Source: Magnolia sinica (Eukaryota; Streptophyta; Magnoliopsida; Magnoliales; Magnoliaceae). Taken from it: 64,000 nucleotides of DNA. The stretch lies in contig NC_080574.1 of NCBI RefSeq assembly GCF_029962835.1, positions 24,650,001-24,714,000 on the forward strand, read 5' to 3'. The notes below the pieces were generated by a model. It had not been told where the DNA came from and did no database searches. It saw nothing but the letters and a program-made list of their open reading frames with translations. The number at the start of each line of letters is the position of its first letter. Position 1 is the stretch's first letter. Below, in pieces: positions 34,077 through 64,000 of this stretch. Both the position numbers and the translations under genes were made by a program.

Positions 34077-34290
34077 GAACCCACAACTAAAAAGCTCTTG
34101 AGGCCAACCGAATGTTTATTTGCCATTGATAAGCTCACAGAGACCTGAACAAAGGACCACAAAGATATCTTGATCCAAAACCTTTGTGGCCCACAGTAAC
34201 TTTTTAATGGTCAATCATCACCGTTTCTTATGGTGCAGTCCACGTGAGATTTGGATTACCTTGGTTTTTGGAATCATAGCCTCTCTTCTT
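34077..34290. mobile_element. Right part of the M MITE split by the lone LTR
   Basis: Continues GAACCCACAACTAAAAAGC through ATGGTGCAGTCCACGTGAG and TGGATTACCTTGGTTTTTGG. Confidence 0.55.
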
Positions 34291-34529
34291 TTTTTTTTCT
34301 TCGGTTCACACATCACTGTTAGCCACCCCCACTAGGAAATCAATACCAAGACTTGAAACGAGGAATCTTCCACTCAATCTAACCTAAAATAAGCTATCAA
34401 AACGGATGAACACATATCACGGTGGCCCCCGGATCTACCGCGCCCGGGGATTATAGGGGAGAGGATTGCCAGTGACCTGAACAGAGATATTCCGTTATAG
34501 GGGATATGCAGGCACTGAAGAGATGTTCT

Positions 34530-34905
34530 TGACAAATCCACTCTGTCCATCCATTTTGCAAGATAACAATAGTATATGATTTTAAAAATCAGGTAGATCC
34601 ATAGATCACGTGAGTCATACCATACGAAACAGTAGGGATTGAACGCTTTGTGACGCTAGAAGTTTTGTAGTAGGATGATATTTGTCCCCACGGTTTATCT
34701 TAGTGGTAATAACTCTGTGAACGGTTTGGATGGCATATAAACGTCATGTTCTGCTTTAATAAGGTTTCAACAGTCGACGTTTCTGTTACAACTGTTTAGT
34801 TTAGCATGGCCCGCTTGAGTTTTGGATTGACTTTTAGACTGCTGTCCTATTGGGGTCAAAACAGATGGATGAAGTGGATTTGTCGCGGACATCTTGGCCG
34901 CACAC
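34530..34905. mobile_element. MITE family M copy
   Basis: CAAATCCACTCTGTCCATCC to GATGAAGTGGATTTGTCG, with the inner GGTTTGGATGGCATATAAAC word of the family. Confidence 0.55.
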
Positions 34906-34984
34906 ATAGCAAGCACAGTTATATCTCTGTACACAGGCCACAGTCAAGGGAGCGGATCAGCCGTTACGCTAACCGTATGCGGCT

Positions 34985-35290
34985 AACCTTTCTGTATTTT
35001 TTGTATATCCATGCTGTATATTTATTTTTTTCATCTTATTTTAGGACGTGATCCCAAACACTCGGAAGATCCGAATCTCATATGGACCACATCACTAAAA
35101 ACAGTGACTAAGGACCATTAAAATCTTGGTGACACACTCAATCACCACTGTTTCAGGTGATGTGGTCCACCTGACATTTGGATCTGCTTGATTTTTGGGA
35201 CCACTTCTTAAACTGGGCTGAAAACACGGATAGACAGTGTCATTGTACAAATCATCATCAAGGCGGACCCCACAGTAAAGGTAACATCAA
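34985..35290. mobile_element. Short M MITE copy
   Basis: TATATCCATGCTGTATATT to AAGGCGGACCCCACAG; the middle is shorter than in other copies. Confidence 0.5.
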
Positions 35291-35810
35291 TTAAAGCCTA
35301 GGGTGATGTTTGTGAGAGATCTATCCTATTTAAGTGATTTTTTGTAATGTGTTCGGACATGAGCCCAAGAATAAAGCAAATCTAAAAATCAAGTGAGCTA
35401 CACGATATATAATATAGAAGATTAGACATCTACCATTGAAATATTCATGGGGCCACAAACATTATGGTGGGCGACACCTGGCTTCCGGTAAATGCTTTCA
35501 CATGCCATCCTCGTCCGACTCAACACCCATCATTTTACTTTTATTAGGGCTCAAAGAAGTATTAAATCTGGCTGATATTTGTGTCTTCCATTTATCCTGG
35601 TGAGAATCAAAGCCACAAATTTTAGTAGTGAACATTTCCTTCCCCCACTTTCTTTTTTTTTTTAAAAAAAATTAATTAATTAATTTTTTAATTTTTTATT
35701 TTAATGCTGTGGCCCACTTGGATCTTGCATCTGCCTCATTGGAGGATCCATTTCTAAGATGAGCTGACAAAACTGATGGATGATGGATTTTACACAGACA
35801 TTACCGTTGC
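35291..35810. mobile_element. Decayed M MITE remnants
   Basis: Fragments such as GAGCCCAAGAATAAAGCAAA and GTGGCCCACTTGGATCTTGC in family order, interrupted by a TTTTAAAAAAAATTAATTAA run near 35660. Confidence 0.4.
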
Positions 35811-37169
35811 AAGAGTTGGTCGGGGCAAGCGGCTGAAACCTTGAACAACTCATCTGATAAATATATTTAAATTATTATTCATTTATAATCAATATTTCAG
35901 TAAATTTTTTTCAGAATTTAACTTATTAATTGTAATCAACTTGTTTATTATAATCTAACTTACTAATTGACTTTTAAATATTGACAGTAATCAACCTATA
36001 TAATAATTTATTACATTGTGCCTGTGATGGTCCTTCGCCCATATAATGGAGGTTGCATAGGTTGGCAGCTAGCTAAGCATAATTCCAAATGATATGACTT
36101 TTGAAACTCATGTAGCGTGTTCTTATAGGCAACACACTACATTAGAACTCAAATGTGACGAGAAAAAGACAAGGATTGGCGCTAGAGCATCTCTAAGAAA
36201 GCTATCCGGCTCGCTGCAATGATGTCCAATTGCTATCAGAAATAGGCAAAGTTCCCTATCATGCTAGACTCGTATAAGTAAAAAAGTTGGTCCAAAATAA
36301 TAAAATGACTCCTTCAGCATGATGATTTTTCTAATATTAAATGTTTGAGAAAAAAAAAACCTTTAAAAATATGAAAATCTATTAAGAAATTTCACGGCTT
36401 GAAAACTATCGGGTATTAGATTTTTTGCTATGCCTGTGCTTGCCTACGTTGGACCCAAATATTCTATAGAGTTGTGGCGGGGAGCCCATCCTACGCTAAG
36501 CTCTATGGGTCTGGTAGTGTTTCTCTAGCATCGTGCCAGCTCATGTCCCATTTGAGAGCATGTAATTCAAATACTTTAGATTTTGAGTCAGATTTTGAGT
36601 CAATGGTAATTGAGAAACCTCTAGTTGTGTTTGACGGCTTGTATTTGGAATGCATCGAAATTTTAAAATAATAATGTATTGAATTTATGTAGTATATTTA
36701 CATGAGTTTGAATTTGATTAATAAATCAATTTTAATATCCTTGATTAGTATACATATGTAATGTTTAATACCATGATTGTAATAAGCCCATTAAACTATA
36801 CATTTTAGTAAAAAATGATGAAATTTCAAGCCTTGAATGGGCCATACGCCTATAACCATAGGATCATAATCAAGCAACTAACTTTTTTAACGATTGATTT
36901 ATATGGCTAATGTTTAGGCTACTTAGATCATTCTATTAATGGAATTTTAGTAAAGCAAGCGATAATCTAATTGTTTGGGATTTCCTTTGCAGGCCATGTG
37001 TGCAATGGATGAGGAGCTAGCCTAGCAACCCATATGTTACGTGTGTGACTCCCTTGCCTTTAAAAAGAGCAAAAAAATGAGGATTGTCAATGTTAGTAAA
37101 AGGAAGAGATTGCAAATAATAACTCCTAATCTATATTGCCAAATAACCCCCACATTAAACGAAAAAATC
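35811..37169. other. AT-rich stretch, no gene seen
   Basis: No convincing open frames, splice patterns or repeat ends. Confidence 0.35.
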
Positions 37170-37434
37170 AAGCCTAGCATCTCTAAAATCCAAGTGGGCC
37201 ATACCACAGGGAAAAGTGGGATAAGTATGCTCAATATTTAAATTTACGGAGGCTCGGCATCCAGCTTGTTCATAAGGGACATGAATTTAGTGGACTCGGG
37301 AACAACAAACTTAGTGATGGCGGTGTATGTATTTTTTACAAGCAAGTTGTCCATTCATTTTGCCAATTCATTTTAGGACATGAGACCAATAATGAACCAC
37401 AACCAAATCTCAAGTGAACCACAGCATAAGAAAT
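37170..37434. mobile_element. M MITE fragments cut by an LTR
   Basis: AATCCAAGTGGGCCATACCACA and CAAGTGAACCACAGCATAAG are M words; the second copy stops where an LTR-like end TGTTGG begins. Confidence 0.45.
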
Positions 37435-38204
37435 TGTTGGAGTTAACCGGCTCGTCTCTAACATCACTTTGATGTAATTCCAAGCCTACAACAAACATAA
37501 ATCGACCCTACATATTAGAAATTCGGATCTAATATCACTATTAATTTGTGACTTTTTGCAGAAGCATGTTCAACAAAGATAAAACAATAAAAATAACTAG
37601 AATAATCAAAACAATTAAGCAAGCAAATACAGAACATACCGATTTTACGTGAAAAACCCTTACGGGAAAAAATTACGGCACAAAGCAACATTTATCTCCA
37701 CTATAATCAAAAGCCTTAGAGTTTACACCACTTACATTATTTAATTAAAGAATCACCCGGTCTCCCCTTGCGATACACACCTAGGAAAGCCTTATCCTCT
37801 TGAAAAAATTCATTCTCAAGCCCTAACAAGTGTAGAGAACCCTCTCACCTCGCAAATTCATTGCCCTTAAAAAGAAAACACTTGTAATATAAGTCCTAAT
37901 TGCAATTAGGCTTAAATATATCGATTTCAGCAAAACTGTGTAAATGAACCGAAGTTCGTTGGTTGAATCGACCGCATCGTCAGTCGGACCTTCAGCCCCC
38001 CCTCGGTCAGACCAAAGTGGACCTCTAGAACACTGTTCTGCATCTGAGAAAGCTCGTACTCTGTCTGTTAGACCGATAGTATGACAGTTCAACCAATTGA
38101 GCCCTACATCACCCGTGCAGTCCAGTTAACATTCATCCATGATCAATTATCGAAGTAGTTTTAAATCAATGGTATCAAAAGTTAAGCAAAGATAACTCAA
38201 TCCA
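37435..38204 (-). mobile_element. Probable lone Copia LTR
   Basis: Begins TGTTGGAGTTAACC on the plus strand, like the end of the LTR at 12316. It contains GTGAAAAACCCTTACGGG and TACGGCACAAAGC, words common in this LTR group. GAAAT at 37430-37434 recurs at 38205-38209, a possible duplication; the right end is less certain. Confidence 0.45.
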
Positions 38205-38209
38205 GAAAT

Positions 38210-39799
38210 ATATATCTAATACTCAAAATATACACTCCAAAAGTTACGTCCGCCCAGATGGGGACTACATAAGACACATTATACATGTCCAAAATTTTAC
38301 TTTTTAAAAAAAATGTAAAATATTCTATTTTCGCCCAACGCTCCAAAATATCACGTCAGTGGTCCAAGCCAGTTTGAGATCTCGGTGGTACATACATCAA
38401 CAATATCATTTTGTTAGTGTTTTAAAACTCCGTCATAAGTGGGAGTGAGCAGCTAACTCAGTGATATCTAAGTTACACATGTATTAACACAATCAAGTGC
38501 GGATAATAATAGTATAATAAATAAGTAATTTTATATTTAGTCCCTCTAGATATATAAATGTTATAATGTGATGATGCATGATACTCACAGTCCAATACTC
38601 CCTCGTTATGCGACTCTAACACCTTTTACAAACTATATATCCTAGCAAATGCAATAAAATAATGATTAGCCAAATAATTAATAATCTCAGATGAAGCATT
38701 AATTTGATTAAGCCAAAATACTATCATTGTATCACAATTGTCTACCCAAATCATGAGCCCCGATGTGGTGGCTCCTCATATGTTCCCTGATCCATTTTAG
38801 AATTCATCATTCGAGATCAACCACAAATAATACAAATAATGTAATGTCCCTCACCCAAACAGAAATACTCTCAGCCTTGCAACTATAGTCTAAAAAATAT
38901 ATGTTGAGAAAGAACATCAATCAATCGATTTTTGGTTCAGTTCCAATCATGATAGGCCGACTCTGATAGGCCCATCAATTCCGGATCATCGGGTGAGCAC
39001 TGAAAGTGCAACTGAACGTTTCTTAGCCATGAGAACGATCAAGTCCACACATCCAGCGGTCCACAGTTATCTGAAGAACTGAACAGTTATAAACAGGATA
39101 ACAAGCGGTCCATATCAACGTAAAATTAGGTGGACCATCCGGATTTTTACAATAGCACGCATCCGTGAAGCCGGTAAAACAGTATACGGTAGCTAGATCA
39201 TTTTCTACATAGCACACGTGGAAAGATGACGTATCAATGGATGATCCTACCCATCCAATCAGTGGCCTACAAAAACATGTGGAAGAAAGAAAGAAAAGGT
39301 TGGCAGTGTACATTCACTGCAGAAAAAAGGACCCCTAGAATTGTTTTGAAGGTACGTATTTGAACGTTGTACAACACTCTTGAGACGATCTAAAAGATGG
39401 ACGGCCCCGATTGATACAAACACTACCACGTTTGCAGCATAAAAAGTACCACAACTTACTCCGGTCAATCTCAACCGTTTGACAAGTCAACACCATATTC
39501 AAGATTACGTTGATAGTTTACCACCACTTTCTACTTTGTGATTTTATCCACCGTAGATCAGATTAAACACGCAAATAAATGGAACAGGCTCGATCCACAA
39601 CGTGTGCCCACCATTTTCGATGCCCCAACTTCCAATGGCGTATGCGTCGACGTGAACGGCTGATGAGAGGCCCAAGTTTTAAAAGCTAGACGTACTGCAA
39701 CATGATACGTCGCCAATATAGCAGTCGGATTTGGAATATGCAGTGGATATACCATGAAATAAAAAATGGAAAAAAAATCCTGGATTGATAGGAGCGGGT
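38210..39799. other. Spacer with possible LTR remnants, no gene seen
   Basis: About 38220-38640 (GTTACGTCCGCCCAGATG, ATCTCGGTGGTACATACATC) reads like part of an LTR element, but I found no ends. The rest shows no coding pattern. Confidence 0.3.
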
Positions 39800-40275
39800 T
39801 GGGTGTCACTAGGGGGCACGGCACCAAAAAGGTTGGGATGCCTGACCGTGGGGCCCACCTTGATATATGTGCATTAAATCCATGCCATCCATCCGTTTTG
39901 AAAAATCATTTTAAGTTATGCTTTAAAAAAATTAAAAAGATCAAAATCTCAGGTGGACCATAATACAGGAAATAGTGGTACTCGACCATTAAAAAATTTT
40001 CGTGGGCTACAATTTTTTTGGATCAAGATGATATTTTTTGGTCTCTTCACCCCGGTCTTTATGACCTTATCAACAGGTTGGATTGCAAATAAATATTCCT
40101 TTAGCTCCCATGAAGTTTTTAATGGTGGGGATTTAATCACGACCGCTCTTGTGGTATGGTCCACCTAAGTTTTGGATCTACTTATTTTTTTGATCTTGCA
40201 TTTAAATGAGCTTTTTTAAAATGGATGGAAGGTGTGGATGTAAGTCACATGCATCACAGTGGGCCCCACGGATCC
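39800..40275. mobile_element. MITE family M copy
   Basis: From CGTGGGGCCCACCTTGATAT to GCATCACAGTGGGCCCCACG, near-complementary ends and the full internal order. Confidence 0.65.
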
Positions 40276-40384
40276 AAATATCAGGTGGACCATACAACTG
40301 AAAAACAGTGGAGAATAACCATTAAAAGTTGTTCCGGGCCAAATTAAGCAGATCTAAATCTAACCGGAAATAGCGGTGAATGTT

Positions 40385-40856
40385 CGGCGCATGGTATTGG
40401 GAAGGATTAGGAGGGATGTGATTCGAAAAACATAATTATTACAGGGCAGGGATTGACCCCTGCCAACATGCGATAAGCTTAGTTCCATGCTATGTTTGTA
40501 ATACGATGGTACATTGAATGGATATAGCCACCATCATTTGAAACTATTGATAATAACACATATTTATTATATCGAAACCGTTCATCTCTTTTGTAACCTC
40601 ATTTTATGGCATGGGCCTAAAAATGAGGCAAATCCAAAACTTATATGACCCTAAAGAAGTTTTCAACAGTAGGTATTCAATCCCAGCTGCTTTCTATGCT
40701 GGGGTTCACTTGAGCCTCGACAAATGGGTGGACAATGTGGATATGGCCCACACATCAGGGTAGGACCTACACAACTTGCTAACATTGAATGGAATTGGCA
40801 CAGGACCCAATGCAATTCCATCTAATCTAATTCCAAGTTTTTCCATTCTTCCCAAA
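40385..40856 (-). mobile_element. Truncated inverted relative of the MITE in EF-hand copy 1
   Basis: Read on the minus strand it follows element B (836-1438) almost throughout, for example GGAATTGCATTGGGTCCTGT, TGATGTGTGGGCCATATCC and CTCATTTTTAGGCCCATGCC. It abuts an LTR fragment on its right. Confidence 0.65.
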
Positions 40857-41115
40857 AAAATGATATTTCAAAATTTCAGAATTTTTGGATCAAAACAATT
40901 TGCGAGAATTTCAAGTGAAAAACGTTCGATGTGTGCTTTTGTCCCACGTCAAAAATGATAGAGAAGATTTAGGGTTCATATATGAATGTGTATGGTATTC
41001 TTATTTGGAGCTTAAAGGACTGAGACGATTGGTTGCATGATCCAGTTCTACGCGCACGATCGAGATACGCATGAGCGAGGGTGTGGATAGTGTGGCTGTA
41101 GTAGCGCTATAAGCA
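40857..41115 (+). repeat. LTR fragment related to 33051-34076
   Basis: Shares TGTGTGCTTTTGTCCCAC, TATGAATGTGTATGGTATTC and GTAGTAGCGCTA-type words with the first third of the lone LTR. Confidence 0.5.
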
Positions 41116-41499
41116 ACAGAGAACGGTCACTCAAACACTACGAAAGCATAAAGGTGCGCCCCAAAAGTTTTAACGGTAGAACATTCAATCACCACTATTT
41201 CCTATGTTATGGTACACGTACAGAGTACGTGCATCAAGGTGGGTCCCACGGTAAGGGCTGAACCGTTGAGTGTCACAACTAATCCGCTACCTACTGTTTA
41301 ATACCCAATAAACCACAATACCTTGGTGGTCGTTTCTTACCTCACCCACGTGCGGTCCAGCGCCACTTCGTAGAATGAACACGTGCGTATAAAAGATTTC
41401 CTGCTTAGTCCACGTCAGAATATCCTACCCTCCCTTGGTATAACCCACTTTGAGTTTTGGACGGAACTCGGCTAGTTTCTCGGGAGCGGATTAAGCTGT

Positions 41500-41830
41500 G
41501 ATCCTAACCATGTGGAGCCCACCTGGATGATTGTTTTGTATATCCACATCGTCCATCCTTTTTTCCAACTTAGTTTAGGACGTCATTCTAAAAATCAATT
41601 AGCTCCAAATCTCATATCAACAGGTTGGATGGAAAATAAACATTAATTTGGGCCCTATGAAGTTTTTAATGGTGGGTCTTCAATCGCCACTGTTTCTTGT
41701 GGTGTGGGCCATTTGAGATTTATATTTTCTTAATTTCTTGGACCACGTCTTAAAAGGTGCTGTAAAAACGAATAGATGACGTGGATATATAGTACATCAT
41801 CAATGTGGGCCCCCGGTAAGGGTAACACCC
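41500..41830. mobile_element. MITE family M copy
   Basis: GTATATCCACATCGTCCATCC to CATCAATGTGGGCCCC with the family middle (CAACAGGTTGGATGGAAAAT). Confidence 0.6.
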
Positions 41831-41879
41831 ACGAAGGTGGACCATAGCACCATAGCTAGCCTAGGAAGTGTATTGCTCC

Positions 41880-42290
41880 GAATAAACTGTGGGCCCACCA
41901 TGATTTATGTCTTATCCACACCGTCTATTTATTTGCTTTACCAGCTCCTGGTGCATGAACCCAAAATTGAAGCATATCCAAAGCTCAAGTGGACCACACC
42001 ACAAGAAAAAAGGTGTTAATGGAACTATTACCGTGGAAAACCTGTTGAGGGCCACAGAGGTTTTGAAACAAGCTGATATTTGTATTTTCCCTTCATCCAC
42101 ATATCTATGTGACCCTGATGATAAATAAATATCACTGTTTCCCTGGGAAGTTTTCAACGGTGGAAGTCATTATCCCCACTGTTTCCTGTGTTGCGGTCCA
42201 TTGATCTTTGGATATACTTCAATCTCTGGCTCATGCCCTAAAACGATCTTTAAAAATAAATGGACGGTGGGCCCCACAGAGCTTCAATTT
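41880..42290. mobile_element. MITE family M copy
   Basis: AACTGTGGGCCCACCATGAT to ATGGACGGTGGGCCCCACAG, about 400 bp. A partial repeat of its right end follows at once, to about 42330. Confidence 0.65.
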
Positions 42291-42570
42291 TGGGTTCATG
42301 CACCAAAATTATCTTTAAAAAAGAATGGATAAGACGCATACATCTAAGAAGTTCAAAGGAAAGACTACAAGCTTACAGAAAAGCAACTGCAGAGAAGAAC
42401 CCCGAATAGCATGGCTAATACCTCACTATTTTTATAATAAACTCATGTTCGAAAAGGTCAGAAACCTGAGAGTGCAAACTTAAATAGTCTAACGGCAATA
42501 TAATGTTCGGATTATGTACAAAAACTTCATTCAGTTGCTATACAGATTTTGTAGTTGAAGTTGAAACAGC

Positions 42571-42735
42571 TATGTTCCATAATCCATCGCTGGAAGCGTA
42601 TCTGTCAACAATCTTCTTGAGGGTGGCCTGCTTTCCACACCTTGAAATCTGGCATCAAAATAACCATATTCATTCAGAGATGACATGGCAAACAGCCCTT
42701 GTTTTTCATTGCGGTCCACTTTTAAGTGTTACAAT
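42571..42735 (-). pseudogene. Decayed GYF domain after the stop of the SWIB/Plus-3 gene
   Basis: The minus strand reads DRNEKQGLFAMSSLNEYGYF, and one base off that frame FDPDFKVWKAGHPQED. This matches the core of a GYF domain (D..G..QGPF...L..W...GYF), the usual C-terminal domain of this protein family. The G before KQG is Glu, the P of GPF is Leu, an extra base shifts the frame, and the stop at 42757 lies upstream. So the domain seems lost from the protein and left in the 3' UTR, unless an unseen splice rescues it. Confidence 0.55.
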
Positions 42736-42756
42736 TCACGGTCTTCTGTGCTTGTT

Positions 42757-63197
<20,441 letters not shown>

Positions 63198-64000
63198 CTA
63201 TCACATAAGAAGATCCATTGTAGTCCCTTTTTTCACAAGCATTTAAAAAAAAAAAAAAAAAAAAAAAATCTATATTGAATCAAGTAATAATAGACCAACA
63301 GTGGATCATCATAAAAAAAGCAGTGTAAACCTTCTCTAGTTGCCATTTATGGAAACTAAGAGTAGACTAGTCAATCTAGGAAAATAAATAAATGAGCATT
63401 ACTTTTTCAACTCAGCATGTCCATGCTCAGCCACACTGGAAAAGGAGACACGCTAAGAAGAGTGTTGGCATTGTGTGTCCTAAAAAGCCAATGATGATTG
63501 TTATAATCATGTATATTGATGACCACATGTGCATGGTTTTTCTATGGATGCTGTGATTAAATGTGTGGGAAACCCCAACTATCCAAGATTTTATGGGTTA
63601 AAGGGAGGGTTTCCTCTGGTTGTCCTAAGGGAAGGTGAGTTTGGACACAACGGCCATTGACCAAGGGTAAGTTTTCTTTTATGGACTCGCAACCCAAAAT
63701 CCATGAGCATAGTAGTGGAAGTAGGCAATGACGAGTAAAGGGCGGATTGGTCATTCTATGTGTGGAAACCAATGACAAGTTGGGATGGAAGGTCTCCACC
63801 ATTGAGCTAATGCCTAGGCCCTACCCACATAAGAGTGTGAGTGTTCACAAATGTGGGTTCTCATGTCTCAAGCCTGGCTGAGCACTTGCATTGGAAGATC
63901 GCATCAAGTCTCCAATTTGAGAGATCCGTCATGACCGGATCATATTAATTTGATCATGTACTAGCTTTGAGTTATCCTTAGACTTAACGTTTTCTTAGGA
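63198..64000. other. Intron or 5' region of the SWIB/Plus-3 gene, nothing certain
   Basis: A run of about 26 A lies at 63243-63268. I saw no further exon of the gene here. Confidence 0.4.

Overview
The window looks like plant nuclear DNA. It has long AT-rich introns with GT-AG borders, three Copia-type LTR elements, several lone LTRs, L1 and RTE LINE tails, and very many small inverted-repeat elements (MITEs). The commonest MITE, called family M here, has a wording (GTGGGCCCACCATGATGT..., CACACCGTCCATCCATTTT...) that I associate with magnoliid-type angiosperm genomes; that placement is a guess.

Left third (1-15.1 kb): a tandem family of three small two-EF-hand calcium-sensor genes on the plus strand. 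All three share a promoter layout: a 26-bp inverted repeat, a CT tract, a TATA box, then a GA tract ending at the start codon. Copies 2 and 3 look intact. Copy 1 has lost its ATG and carries a MITE pair in its 5' UTR. A Copia element and a lone LTR lie between the copies.

Middle (15-42 kb): mostly repeats. A DUF538 gene with a signal peptide lies on the minus strand at 26.9-27.3 kb. Next to it, about 19.8-26.5 kb on the minus strand, is a possible multi-exon host gene I cannot name, whose introns hold two L1 tails (one hit by an RTE tail) and a three-layer nest of elements. From 27.7 to 42.3 kb there are about a dozen M MITEs; one is split by a Copia element and another by a lone LTR.

Right third (42.5-63.2 kb and beyond the right edge): one large minus-strand gene for a zinc finger / SWIB / Plus-3 protein of the NERD / At5g08430 type. 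Its exons join in a consistent reading frame. Notable points are a probable U12-type AT-AC intron with a Copia element inserted just upstream of its branch point, a tandem array of duplicated phase-1 exons near the C terminus, an 87-nt in-frame intron inside Plus-3, and a decayed GYF domain after the apparent stop codon. The 5' end of this gene is outside the window.
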